Below, piece by piece: positions 10,229 through 19,379 of a DNA stretch of 64,000 nucleotides. The notes beneath the pieces are model-generated. The model made no database searches and was not told the origin of the DNA. It saw only the letters and a list, made by a program, of their open reading frames with translations. The position numbers and the translations under genes were made by a program. Within the stretch, counting starts at the first letter, position 1, and each line of letters starts with the position of its first letter. Source of the DNA: Nitrososphaerota archaeon (GTDB taxonomy: Archaea > Thermoproteota > Nitrososphaeria > Nitrososphaerales > Gagatemarchaeaceae); assembly GCA_016200045.1 (NCBI GenBank), contig JACQFN010000021.1, positions 1 through 64,000 on the forward strand, given 5' to 3'.

Positions 10229-10453
10229 TTACCGTAGTGTCGCCCTTCCGGCGTCGGTGAGCATCCACTGGTTCTGTCTCCCTACCCGCTTACCCTTTAC
10301 CAATCCCAGAGCCATGAGTTTGTAGAGGTGCAATTGGGCTGTATTCCAGTTCACCTTAACCGCCTTGGCTATCATCTCTGTGGTAACCGCCCAATCCTCC
10401 TTGATTAGATACGCTAGAACCTTCTTATCGATATCATCAATGTCGGGCTTCAA
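10229..10453 (-). CDS. Small winged-helix protein, 74 aa
   Basis: VLAYLIKEDWAVTTEMIAKAVKVNWNTAQLHLYKLMALGLVKGKRVGRQNQWMLTDAG wHTH pattern. Confidence 0.75.
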   Translation of the reverse strand: MKPDIDDIDKKVLAYLIKEDWAVTTEMIAKAVKVNWNTAQLHLYKLMALGLVKGKRVGRQNQWMLTDAGRATLR

Positions 10454-10518
10454 AGTGATATGTCCTCATTACGTGTCATAGATACGAAGATAAATATTCC
10501 TATGTCCAATCATATGAT

Positions 10519-11469
10519 ATGTCGCTTACCTCTGCGATGGTGATGCTTTCCCTGATTGCTCTCGCAGCTATTACGCAGCCTGCATATGCCGAGTCCAATC
10601 ACCTAGGAACTAACAGTGTGATGGTCGCTTCGGGTGTCGATTACCTAGTTCGAAATTACGACGCCACGGTTGGGCTAATCCATGAGAGCCCAGACAGCAA
10701 GAACCTCTCTGATACCTATTGGCTCTTTTCGGACAATTTCCTAGCGGGGATAGTCCTTCAGAGAGCCGGAGCCGATAACGTGAGCCTATCCCTTATGGCT
10801 ACAAATATTTCTCGGACTTCCGCCCTTTACCTTTATGGGAAACCCAATCCAGTGAACCAATACCTAGTCCTAACCACTTCCCTCTTTCCCTTCAACGCTT
10901 CGAAGAACTTCACCTTTCATAAAGGGGGTGGGGCGGTCGTAAAGTCCACCGTCAATAATCAGACCGGAACCCTCGAGCCCACAAAATATGCCGACATAGC
11001 GTTTCTCCAAGCAATAGGTTATCACAACAGAGGGGAAGATTCTAGCGCCAATCAGGTATTCAACTACGGAACCGCCCTATGGAATGGGACGGGGTTTAAG
11101 GACGCGGCTTTCGCCACGACTTTCGCCACTTACAAAATCGCCCTCTACGTCTACGCCGCTAGACTTCTAGGACAACCCGTAAACCCCTCGATTTCTCAGT
11201 CCCTTCTATCACTTCAATTGCATAGCGGAGACGACTCCGGTGGATTCGCCACTTCTTACACCGGAAACTTCAAGCCCGCTAGCGGCTCGAATACGGAGAC
11301 CACTAGCCTAGCGATTCTGGCTCTGTCCGTCCCAGCTTCCAACGGTGGTCTCTCAGATATTCTCGAATCTCCAGTTCTTGATTTGGTTTTGGTCGTTCTC
11401 CTTTTGGGGGCGGGTTTAGGTATGCCTGTTCTGATTTGGAGACACAGGCGAACTCAGAGGAAGGGATAA
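10519..11469 (+). CDS. Secreted, C-terminally membrane-anchored protein of the element
   Basis: Signal peptide ending AYAES; C-terminal TM segment followed by RHRRTQRKG. Confidence 0.75.
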   Translation: MSLTSAMVMLSLIALAAITQPAYAESNHLGTNSVMVASGVDYLVRNYDATVGLIHESPDSKNLSDTYWLFSDNFLAGIVLQRAGADNVSLSLMATNISRTSALYLYGKPNPVNQYLVLTTSLFPFNASKNFTFHKGGGAVVKSTVNNQTGTLEPTKYADIAFLQAIGYHNRGEDSSANQVFNYGTALWNGTGFKDAAFATTFATYKIALYVYAARLLGQPVNPSISQSLLSLQLHSGDDSGGFATSYTGNFKPASGSNTETTSLAILALSVPASNGGLSDILESPVLDLVLVVLLLGAGLGMPVLIWRHRRTQRKG

Positions 11470-11828
11470 CTCCTCATGGCGTGTCATATGATAGAGCGCC
11501 TAAATATTTCGACCGCCCGACTCTGATTTGGGAATTGAAAGTTCCGGACAGCGCAGGACTCGGAGCGTTGATTTCCCTACCGCTAGGTTTCGGGATTCTA
11601 TTCCTCGACCTCTGGGTCGGCTTGACACCGACATTCGGAGATTGGGGTGCACTGTCGCTAGTCATTCCCTTCGCAATCTACTTCGGTCTAGCTGGTTTGC
11701 TGGCGACATGGCATCACCCACAGATAGCCAAGGGGCTAGCAATCGGCGGGTCTGTGGTCTCCCTACTGATTGTCGGCTTGATTCTATTCTTCGCCCTTAT
11801 GTTCAGCGCCGCTACTGAGTTCGGTTAG
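11436..11828 (+). CDS. Small multi-pass membrane protein of the element
   Basis: Three hydrophobic segments; true start probably downstream of listed start. Confidence 0.6.
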   Translation: METQANSEEGITPHGVSYDRAPKYFDRPTLIWELKVPDSAGLGALISLPLGFGILFLDLWVGLTPTFGDWGALSLVIPFAIYFGLAGLLATWHHPQIAKGLAIGGSVVSLLIVGLILFFALMFSAATEFG

Positions 11829-12050
11829 GTGGGAGTCCGGTCTGTGTTTGTGTTCATTCGTGGGAAGATAGGAAAGTATCATAGAAGGGAAGACCCTATT
11901 CCGCTACACATGCTCAACGGGAAATACACGCTCAAGGATACACTCAGATACTCATACATACACATACACAATCCTTCGGGAGAATCCTCGTTATTTGTTC
12001 CGGCTTCGGCCTAGTTCTTGAATCTAATACAAACACAAACACACGGACAT

Positions 12051-12296
12051 CTACTGTTCGACCACCTTCACGGTTCCCTCTTGCTCGTCGATTGAAATCA
12101 TTCCGAGTTTCTTCAGTTCGACTAGATACTCACCGGTCTTCTTTGGGTCGAAACCAAACCGGTAAGCGGCGAGCGCCTTGGTGCGTTCGATGTCGAGGAC
12201 GTCATTCCCGCCTTTCCTTTCAGCCCACTCCTTCTTGAGAAGGTCGTGTAGACTGTGAAGGTTTTCCCTTCTCATTTCTTGAGTGCGATGGGGCAT
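12051..12296 (-). CDS. 81-aa protein, possible small HTH protein
   Basis: ORF; ATG overlaps stop of upstream 44-aa ORF (TAATG). Confidence 0.55.
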   Translation of the reverse strand: MPHRTQEMRRENLHSLHDLLKKEWAERKGGNDVLDIERTKALAAYRFGFDPKKTGEYLVELKKLGMISIDEQEGTVKVVEQ

Positions 12297-12430
12297 TAGG
12301 CATCTCTCCCTAGGACAGTCCTTCGAACTATCTGAGCAAGCCGGTCTAGTTCCCGCCGGAACTCCTCTAGGTCTCGGTCTCGTTCATTTAGTAGGGAAAG
12401 AATTCTGGGGGTGGGGTCGTCGTCGGTCAT
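12296..12430 (-). CDS. 44-aa helical microprotein (missing from ORF track)
   Basis: MTDDDPTPRILSLLNERDRDLEEFRRELDRLAQIVRRTVLGRDA; start overlaps stop of the RHH gene (ATGA) and stop overlaps next start. Confidence 0.55.
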   Translation of the reverse strand: MTDDDPTPRILSLLNERDRDLEEFRRELDRLAQIVRRTVLGRDA

Positions 12431-12582
12431 GACTTGGTTCCCGCCATTCGTGAATCCTGTTCTAGCGCCCTTTCGATTAAGCGTCGGATGAACCGTGAGC
12501 GAGGAACGTCTCCACGTTCTAACTCAATCCTGTCGCAGAGGGAATTCGGTAGAGTGATTGTAATGCTTCGAGCTTTCTTCAT
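12427..12582 (-). CDS. Ribbon-helix-helix (CopG-like) protein, 51 aa (missing from ORF track)
   Basis: MKKARSITITLPNSLCDRIELERGDVPRSRFIRRLIERALEQDSRMAGTKS. Confidence 0.8.
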   Translation of the reverse strand: MKKARSITITLPNSLCDRIELERGDVPRSRFIRRLIERALEQDSRMAGTKS

Positions 12583-12810
12583 GTTGCTACTCGAAACATT
12601 GCTACTAAGGTGGTGGGAATATTAGTTCACCGATGCGGTAGGTGGTGAGATTTGACCGTGGTTTGTCCTCCGGTGGGCTTCCATTCGTCATATCCGGAAA
12701 CGGGGTGCGCAGGAGAACTCGAAGATAGGGCGATTCCTTAGGGCTTGAAGGTTTCGATGAACAAACAGAACTTTGGGAGTCGTTGACAGCAAACGGATAT
12801 AGCCCGCAAG

Positions 12811-13125
12811 ATGCTTCTGAAGAGACGGATGGGTATCGCTAGAATATTCGCCGAAGGGCTGGCTGGTGTCGCATTGTCGGTGATTTTGACACTCGGAGTG
12901 TTTCCCTTCCTACCCTTCATAGGGCTCATTGCTCTCGCTCTCCTAGGGGCGACGGCGTTAGTTGGACTCCTCTTTCTCTGGGCTCTGTTTTTGCTTCCCA
13001 GTCTCGTGATTGGGATTATCTTCCTGAGGCGAAAAGCAAGGGTTTTCGGCTGGTCGATGATTGCCACGGGAGTGGTTGTTTCGTTGAGAATTCAACTCTG
13101 TGTCTTTACGGGGTCTTTGTTCTAG
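12811..13125 (+). CDS. Small membrane protein, 104 aa
   Basis: Hydrophobic segments with basic loops. Confidence 0.5.
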   Translation: MLLKRRMGIARIFAEGLAGVALSVILTLGVFPFLPFIGLIALALLGATALVGLLFLWALFLLPSLVIGIIFLRRKARVFGWSMIATGVVVSLRIQLCVFTGSLF

Positions 13126-13149
13126 GATTCTAGCCCACATAAGTGTCTG

Positions 13150-13168
13150 CGAATCCCACCCCCCGCAC
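13150..13168 (+). repeat. att site (distal)
   Basis: cgaatcccaccccccgcac, identical to tRNA-Leu 3' end. Confidence 0.85.
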
Positions 13169-13277
13169 ATTCCTTACAGCCGTAGGGAATTTCCCCGCCC
13201 GCTGAGACAAGAACGCCCATGCTTTCAGCATGATAATTGAGGTCCTAGGGACAACACGCTAAGCAAAGGCGCAGTTG

Positions 13278-13667
13278 TCAAGTCGAAGTCTTTGAAGTCA
13301 CGGGGTTTGCTGCAAGGAGTCCCACCAGAATTATCGCAAACGGCATGTATAGCAGTCCAATGGAGAACAAGCCAACAAACGAGAAACCCAGCAGGAGTGT
13401 CGTTCCAACCCAAGACAGAATCGGCCTTTTCTCTACCAGCCCAAGAGCGACCAGTACCCCTGCCAGGAGTGGAACAACTGCCAGAGATGTTGGAACAAAA
13501 TTGTTTTGGTACGTCGTTGTCTCGACGCATGACGAAACCGCCGAACAAATCTCCGCCACGGATGCCCCAGAATATGGCAAACCGACAACGGTGAAGAAGA
13601 TGGAAAGTGCGACAATGACCCCAGCAACAACTAGCGCCGCCCTGAATATCCAAGACCGCTGGTTCAT
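13278..13667 (-). CDS. Four-TM membrane protein, 129 aa
   Basis: Four hydrophobic segments. Confidence 0.55.
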   Translation of the reverse strand: MNQRSWIFRAALVVAGVIVALSIFFTVVGLPYSGASVAEICSAVSSCVETTTYQNNFVPTSLAVVPLLAGVLVALGLVEKRPILSWVGTTLLLGFSFVGLFSIGLLYMPFAIILVGLLAANPVTSKTST

Positions 13668-13670
13668 GTC

Positions 13671-14018
13671 ATGATACCCTTTCAGACTAGAATCTTGTAC
13701 TGTCTCATAAGTATTGGTGGATTAGTTGGCATCGGTATCGTTCACAAATTGCGGTTCCCGCTGTCAAGTTCACCTTCCGCCCATCATGCTGGGCCCAAGT
13801 TCCACCCCCCGCACTACATTCTGTTCGTCTGCATCGCACTGGTATTCACTTTTGGGCGTCTGTTCGGGTTATCTACCCTATTGGTAGCCTACGTTTCCGG
13901 TCATTACTTCAGTGCGAGCACATTCTACAGTGGCCTCGGATTAGTAGCGGCAATGCTGCTGGCGCTCTGGGCAGTTCGGAGGCACCTCGGTCCATCGAGT
14001 AGTAAATGGTGGCTTTGA
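13671..14018 (+). CDS. Small membrane protein, 115 aa; overlaps a decayed att-like copy
   Basis: Hydrophobic segments; contains 13789-13813. Confidence 0.4.
   Translation: MIPFQTRILYCLISIGGLVGIGIVHKLRFPLSSSPSAHHAGPKFHPPHYILFVCIALVFTFGRLFGLSTLLVAYVSGHYFSASTFYSGLGLVAAMLLALWAVRRHLGPSSSKWWL
13789..13813 (+). repeat. Decayed copy of tRNA-Leu 3' end (att-like)
   Basis: ctgggcccaagttccaccccccgca aligns without gaps to gtgggttcgaatcccaccccccgca. Confidence 0.55.
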
Positions 14019-14029
14019 ACCACACGGCA

Positions 14030-14554
14030 CTACAGTTCGAGAAATCTTTGGTAGAGGCTGGCATCCTGAGGGACGTTGTGGAGATATTCCCTAATGATGG
14101 AAGGGGTTGTAAAATACATAGAATATCTCGTCACTGGAACTCTATCACATGCATCTACCATGCTCGGTATAATATTCATTCTTGCATTAGACCCCCAACA
14201 CACACCGTTCTTCGGAGCGGGTTCTACAGTGGGGTCTTCCATCAGGTAACCATGAGCCAATTCGACCAATGACTTCCAAAGTAATACGGTATCCTTATCG
14301 TGCTCAGCGCAGAAGCTGGCTAAGTAGCTTCTAATGAAGAACGAGGGGACTTCGCTTATGCCTAGGGTCTTCATTCGCTCAATTAACTTCGAATCCGTAA
14401 CCAGCCTTCTCTCGTCAGGTATTTCACCAGGGTGAAGGCGAATCCAGAACAGTTTAGCCGCTTCGCTCACCTGCGTCCTCAAGGATAGCTGCCCTGATTC
14501 TTTTGTGTTGTGTCTGACTTCCCGCCCAGCATGCTGGGCCAGAGTCCCACCCAC
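14030..14554 (-). CDS. Unknown protein (174 aa; true start probably internal)
   Basis: ORF with plausible composition; no family recognised. Confidence 0.45.
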   Translation of the reverse strand: MGGTLAQHAGREVRHNTKESGQLSLRTQVSEAAKLFWIRLHPGEIPDERRLVTDSKLIERMKTLGISEVPSFFIRSYLASFCAEHDKDTVLLWKSLVELAHGYLMEDPTVEPAPKNGVCWGSNARMNIIPSMVDACDRVPVTRYSMYFTTPSIIREYLHNVPQDASLYQRFLEL

Positions 14555-14558
14555 CGCA
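14534..14558 (+). repeat. Decayed copy of tRNA-Leu 3' end (att-like)
   Basis: ctgggccagagtcccacccaccgca aligns without gaps to tRNA-Leu T-arm/acceptor. Confidence 0.5.
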
Positions 14559-14619
14559 TCTGATTGCTCATCGGGACCTTCGGCTTGTACCCGTTTTTGA
14601 CGCGAGCCGGAGCCAACCT

Positions 14620-15594
14620 TCAGACCTTCACGCCCATGATCTGCTCGATGATGTCCGAGAGCGTTATCATGCCCATCAGCTCTGTGCCGTCATAGACGAA
14701 CGCGATGGTAGTCGCGGCATCCTGCATCTTCTCCATCACGGCGGCGAGGCTCTCGTCCTTGGACACCTTCGCAGGCTGGATGATGTAGTCGTGGATCGGT
14801 TCCTTCATGAGGCCCCTCCCGATCGCCTTCGAGATTGTCCGGAAGGTGACGGCCCCGACGTAAGCCTTGTTCTTTTCGTCGAAAACCGGCATCCTCGGGT
14901 GGTTCGTCTGCCCCATCGCCTTGACGGCCTCGAGGATTGTGGCGTCGCTCGGTATGGAGATCATGTGCTCCTCGGGAGTGATTACGTCCGAAGCTACGCT
15001 CTTCGACGAAGAAAGCGCGGTCCTGAGCAACCTTCCCGCGTCAGGCTCGATATGCCCGGCCCTCTCAAGCATCCCCACCACGTCCTCGAACTCGTCGACG
15101 AGGTCGACCTGGGCGTAGCTCGACTTGCCTACTATCCTTTCCGAAAGCGACCTGGCGATAGAAGTAAGGGGGACGGCAATGGGCGACAGCCGGTCCATCA
15201 CGAACTTGCAGCTCGGCGCGAGAACGATGGACATCCTCAACGCGTTCTCAATCCCTATCGCCTTCGGTAACAGGTAGAGGAGGGTCATTATCACGAACGA
15301 GCCTATGACCGCGTTGTACAGCCAACCGATTGGGCCGAAGAAATCCGCGAGGATCAGGCCCATCGAGCTAGCGAGGACGACGTTGCAGATCGTGTCCAGG
15401 AAGGTGGTCACGCTGACCAGCTTGGTCTTCTCGCTGACGATTTCCATCGCCTTGGCCGCCCTGTGCGAGCCGCTGTCGATGGACGAACGCAAGGAGAACG
15501 GCCTCAGGGTGAGGTAGCTCGCCTCCACGATCGAGGACCAGAACGAGATGACCACGGAAATCAGCAGTGTGAGGTAGACGTATACAGGAATCAT
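14620..15594 (-). CDS. DUF21/CNNM transmembrane protein with CBS domain pair
   Basis: N-terminal CNNM-like TM region plus two CBS repeats (VITPEEHMISIPSDATILEAVKAMG...; IIQPAKVSKDESLAAVMEKMQD). Confidence 0.88.
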   Translation of the reverse strand: MIPVYVYLTLLISVVISFWSSIVEASYLTLRPFSLRSSIDSGSHRAAKAMEIVSEKTKLVSVTTFLDTICNVVLASSMGLILADFFGPIGWLYNAVIGSFVIMTLLYLLPKAIGIENALRMSIVLAPSCKFVMDRLSPIAVPLTSIARSLSERIVGKSSYAQVDLVDEFEDVVGMLERAGHIEPDAGRLLRTALSSSKSVASDVITPEEHMISIPSDATILEAVKAMGQTNHPRMPVFDEKNKAYVGAVTFRTISKAIGRGLMKEPIHDYIIQPAKVSKDESLAAVMEKMQDAATTIAFVYDGTELMGMITLSDIIEQIMGVKV

Positions 15595-15620
15595 CTGCGC
15601 CTACCTTAGCCCAATCCCGT

Positions 15621-16286
15621 TCAGCTGACGACCGTCCCTATCCGCTCGCCGTGGACTGCCTTCAGGACTCCCTTGGGTTCGAACCCGTTGATCACGACGA
15701 GCTTGACCCTAGCGGTCAGGAGTTGGTCCACGGCCACAGGGTCTATGATACTGTGTATGCCCGGCCTGTGGGTCCCGCCGAGTATCTCTTTCATTTTCTC
15801 GTAGGAAACCTTGTCCAGCTTCTTAGCCCTCTTGTTCTTGCGTGGGTCCTCGGTGTAGATTCCATTCTGGTCCGAGCACTTCACCAGCATGTCCGCGTGC
15901 CACCTCTGGGCAACTATCGCCGCGACGGTGTCAGTGGTAATCCCCGGCCTGAGGCCGCCCATGACCGCGACCCTGTTCCTCGCGAGCCTGAGGAGCATGC
16001 CGTCGATAGAAGTGGGGACCGAGCTCACCCCTCCAAGCTTCATGGCCACCAGCCTCGCGTTCAGCCTGGAAGCGTGAATCGCTATCGTGTCCTGCTGATA
16101 GCTCGAAAGTCCCATGTCCCGGGCCGAACCGATGTACTTGCGTGCGACGTCTCCTCCCCCTACTATGACCGCCACGGAGTGCCCCTCCGAGTTCAGCTGG
16201 GCAACGGCGTCGGCGTATCCGTCTACGACCTTGGCGTCGGGCGGGGACCCGAGCACCGAGCCTCCTATCCTCAGGGTTGTCTTCAT
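15621..16286 (-). CDS. pyrH: UMP kinase (archaeal type)
   Basis: RIGGSVLGSP...VIVGGGDVARKYI...MLVKCSDQNGIYTEDPRKN amino-acid kinase family. Confidence 0.88.
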   Translation of the reverse strand: MKTTLRIGGSVLGSPPDAKVVDGYADAVAQLNSEGHSVAVIVGGGDVARKYIGSARDMGLSSYQQDTIAIHASRLNARLVAMKLGGVSSVPTSIDGMLLRLARNRVAVMGGLRPGITTDTVAAIVAQRWHADMLVKCSDQNGIYTEDPRKNKRAKKLDKVSYEKMKEILGGTHRPGIHSIIDPVAVDQLLTARVKLVVINGFEPKGVLKAVHGERIGTVVS

Positions 16287-16417
16287 TCAGGGGACTCACT
16301 TGACGATTCTTTGTGTGATAGGTTTTATAAATGGGTCGGGGGGAAATCACACAGAAACTGTTGGCTTCCTCAGGTAACGGCTCGACCACTTCGGCCTGAC
16401 CCAGAGGTAGCTCCGTA

Positions 16418-17668
16418 TTGTCTACAAAGACCGACTCTGTAAAATTATACAAGGTAAGGAAGCTCATCTCCGAGCTGGCGAGCAAAGAAGGAAGAGGGAC
16501 CGAACTCGTCTCTCTTTACGTGCCTCCGAAAAAGCCGATTCACGAAGTGATCTCCAACCTGAGGGAGGAATGGGGGACGGCAGGGAACATCAAGTCGGAC
16601 ACGACCAGGACCCACGTCCAGGACGCGCTGACGAAGGCGATGCAGCGGCTGAAGCTGTACAGGTCGGCGCCCGAAACAGGACTGGTCATGTTCTCCGGCG
16701 CGCTGCCTACCAACGGGCTCGGGAGCGAGGTGGTCAACCTCTACGAGATCGTGCCCCCAAAGCCTGTGATGGCGTACCTGTACCAGTGCGACGACCACTT
16801 CCACCTCGAGTGGCTGAAGGACATGCTGAGGGAGGAGAAGGTCTACGGGATCCTTTCCGTGGATGCGAGCGAGGCAGGGCTGGGCATCCTGAGCGGGGAC
16901 AGGCTCGAGATTGAGGACCTCGTCACTTCAGGGGTGGCGGGGAAGACGAGGAAGGGGGGACAGAGCGCGAGGAGGTACGAGAGGGCGAGGGAGATGGAAC
17001 TCACTTACTATTTCCACAGGGTGGGCGACCACGCGACCCGGGTCTTCATTGACGGCGCGAAGGTGACCGGGATGATAGTCGGCGGGCCGGGGCCCACGAA
17101 GGAGGAGTTCCTCAAGGGAGGGTATTTGCACTACGAGCTGAAGAACAAGGTGCTCGTCGTCCTCGACACGTCCTATTCCGGAAGAGAGGGCGTCCGGGAG
17201 CTGGTCGAGAAGGCGTCGGACACGTTGAAGGACGTCAGGCTGGTGGAGGAAAAGAAGCTGGTGCAGAAGTTCCTTTCAGAGGTCAACAGGCCGGGCGGGT
17301 TCGCGGTGTACGCTCTACCCCGGGTGATGGAGGCCCTGCAGAAGGCGAACGCAGAGGTCGTCCTGGTCTCTGACGACTTGGACACTCTGCGGCTCGACGC
17401 AAGATGCAGGAAGTGCGGCACCGTGAAGACGGAGGTAACCCCAGCTTCGGCAAAGGTCCAGCACAAGCAGGAAATGCTCTCAGAGCCATGCAAGAGCTGC
17501 GGGAGCACGGACTATGACATGTCGGAGAAGGACATCGTGGACATACTGGAGGAGACGGCGTTCCAGGTCGGATCAAAGGTCGAAGTAATCTCTTCCGGGA
17601 CCGAAGAGGGTAACATGTTCAGGACGTTCGGGGGGCTGGCCGCCATCCTCCGCTACAGGGTGGGCTGA
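16418..17668 (+). CDS. prf1: Peptide chain release factor aRF1
   Basis: GTELVSLYVPP..., FIDGAKVTGMIVGGPGPTKEEF; GGQ within RKGGQSARRYER. Confidence 0.95.
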   Translation: MSTKTDSVKLYKVRKLISELASKEGRGTELVSLYVPPKKPIHEVISNLREEWGTAGNIKSDTTRTHVQDALTKAMQRLKLYRSAPETGLVMFSGALPTNGLGSEVVNLYEIVPPKPVMAYLYQCDDHFHLEWLKDMLREEKVYGILSVDASEAGLGILSGDRLEIEDLVTSGVAGKTRKGGQSARRYERAREMELTYYFHRVGDHATRVFIDGAKVTGMIVGGPGPTKEEFLKGGYLHYELKNKVLVVLDTSYSGREGVRELVEKASDTLKDVRLVEEKKLVQKFLSEVNRPGGFAVYALPRVMEALQKANAEVVLVSDDLDTLRLDARCRKCGTVKTEVTPASAKVQHKQEMLSEPCKSCGSTDYDMSEKDIVDILEETAFQVGSKVEVISSGTEEGNMFRTFGGLAAILRYRVG

Positions 17669-17670
17669 CC

Positions 17671-18747
17671 CTAGCTTACGCTGACGTCACGGAACACCAG
17701 CGTGTGGTTGCCGACGACAGTCATCACATACGACGAGCCCGATGTCAGGCCGACCTTTTGCAGGTTCAGTATCGTCCCTGAAAACGTGAAGCTGGCAGTG
17801 GAGTTTGCGGAAATCAGATAGCCCGGCTCCGAAAGTGCGGTCCGCAGGTCGTGTGGCGTGTATGCCAGGGGGTGGTCCACGCTGAAAAGCGTCAAGGAAC
17901 CGTTCGGCTGTATCAGGAAGATGACCGAGTTCTGGATGCCGGAGGGAAAGGTCGACTGCGACCCGTGCCTCGGCGGAGCGAGGAAGACCAGCCGGACCCC
18001 GGCCGGATCGGAGGTGTTGTCGGACAGGCTGAACGAAAACGAGTTCGGGGTCAGCAGTACGCTATCTATCGAAACGCCCCCGGGGTGGCTGTTGACGAAC
18101 GCGTGGAACCAGGCCCGGCCGATAAGGGAAACCCTGTACCCGATGTGCCTGAACTCAGGGGTGACATCGTTTGACGGGACCTGGTGGGAGCTGGCCGACG
18201 CGATCAGGACGAAGCGGGGGTCAGACTGGTTCCCCAGGTCAAGGACCTTGGGCTGTATGTCGATCACGGCTGCGCCCGGGTTCGAAGAGTTGAGCTCGAG
18301 TCCGCCGACCACCGGGACTATGAGCCTTCCGCCGTTCACGGCCGCGCTGTAGTTCTGGCCGAGGTACTCCACATCAGCCGCCGAGATGTTGAACAGGATC
18401 AGGTTGTAGAATCCGCTCGGGACGTCGCCCGTGGTGATGGTTTCTCCGAGATTGACCAGGCCGAGGGTCTCGAGGGTCCCGCTCGCCCCCGTGTCGATCC
18501 ACAGGTCGCCTCCGAGCCGGGCCACGTTGTGTATCTCAAGGTCGGAGTAGGTGATGTAGACGGCGGTCACCCCTGCGGGGACCGACGGGGGGTCGGTCAG
18601 GAGGATCGAAAGGGACGCCGGGGCTGAAGGGTTGAAGGTCGGGCTTCCTACGCGAATCAGGCCGAAGGTCGTACCCGACAGAATGACGATTACTGCAAGC
18701 GCTAGGGCACCCAGGCCATGCACGACCGCCCTCCGCTTGGTATCCAC
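17671..18747 (-). CDS. DUF4382-like secreted protein
   Basis: Signal/TM N-terminus and LTDPPSVPAGVTAVYITYSDLEIH... Confidence 0.7.
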   Translation of the reverse strand: MDTKRRAVVHGLGALALAVIVILSGTTFGLIRVGSPTFNPSAPASLSILLTDPPSVPAGVTAVYITYSDLEIHNVARLGGDLWIDTGASGTLETLGLVNLGETITTGDVPSGFYNLILFNISAADVEYLGQNYSAAVNGGRLIVPVVGGLELNSSNPGAAVIDIQPKVLDLGNQSDPRFVLIASASSHQVPSNDVTPEFRHIGYRVSLIGRAWFHAFVNSHPGGVSIDSVLLTPNSFSFSLSDNTSDPAGVRLVFLAPPRHGSQSTFPSGIQNSVIFLIQPNGSLTLFSVDHPLAYTPHDLRTALSEPGYLISANSTASFTFSGTILNLQKVGLTSGSSYVMTVVGNHTLVFRDVSVS

Positions 18748-18822
18748 CTGTATCCCTATCCGGGGCCTGACTTTTAATCAACGTTTTTGAACGACTCAGA
18801 CTAGCCTGCCTGTACCCGTTTC

Positions 18823-19323
18823 ATGAGCCAGCCCCCCATTCAACCGCAGGATCAGCAGCCTCCCGCAGTCCCCCCCGAGCAGAAGAAGACCCAGGGGATG
18901 GTCGACGCCGAACTGAAGGGGAACACCCTCAGGGTGTATGTGTACGCGCTCAAGAAGAGGAAGGTGGGGGTCAGGGAGGTCCAGAGGGCGCTCTCAATGT
19001 CGAACCCCTCCCTGGCCCAGTATCACCTCAACAAGCTGAAGGAGCTCGGCCTGGTGTCGGACAACAATGGGGAGTACACCATCTCCAACGAGGTGAAGGT
19101 CGATGTGATGAGGGACTTCCTGAGGGTGGGAACCCTGATCGTCCCGAGGTTCGTCTTCTATGCGGTCCTTCTCACGGTTTTCGCAGCATACCTGACGTTT
19201 TCATCATATCCTTTGTTCCAGTACGTCCCCATCCTGCCCTGGTTCTGCCTTACCCTGGGGGCCTCCTCGGCCGCCTTCTGGTTCGAGGCATGGAGGGCGT
19301 GGCGCTCGGCACCGTCGCCGTGA
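18823..19323 (+). CDS. wHTH protein with C-terminal TM helices
   Basis: GVREVQRALSMSNPSLAQYHLNKLKELGLVSDNNGEYTI followed by two hydrophobic segments. Confidence 0.8.
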   Translation: MSQPPIQPQDQQPPAVPPEQKKTQGMVDAELKGNTLRVYVYALKKRKVGVREVQRALSMSNPSLAQYHLNKLKELGLVSDNNGEYTISNEVKVDVMRDFLRVGTLIVPRFVFYAVLLTVFAAYLTFSSYPLFQYVPILPWFCLTLGASSAAFWFEAWRAWRSAPSP

Positions 19324-19379
19324 AACGTTTCCCCGCAACTGTTTAATTCCGACTCTAATCTCGTCGGTCGAGTGATGCC

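Larger units (their letters stand above)
7523..13168. mobile_element. Integrated genetic element at tRNA-Leu(CAA), ~5.6 kb
   Basis: Tyrosine integrase directly after the tRNA; 19-bp direct repeat cgaatcccaccccccgcac at 7523-7541 and 13150-13168. Confidence 0.85.

Noticed and set aside
10050-10230. ORF 9991-10260 (89 aa) and pyrimidine-rich tract
   Set aside because: Low-complexity Pro/Thr/Ser composition between two divergent element genes; probably noncoding.
13671-14018. Treating the 13789 att-like copy purely as coding sequence
   Set aside because: It lies in an open frame, but the gap-free 25-nt alignment to the tRNA-Leu 3' end and the sister copy at 14534 make an att origin more likely; reported with reduced confidence instead.
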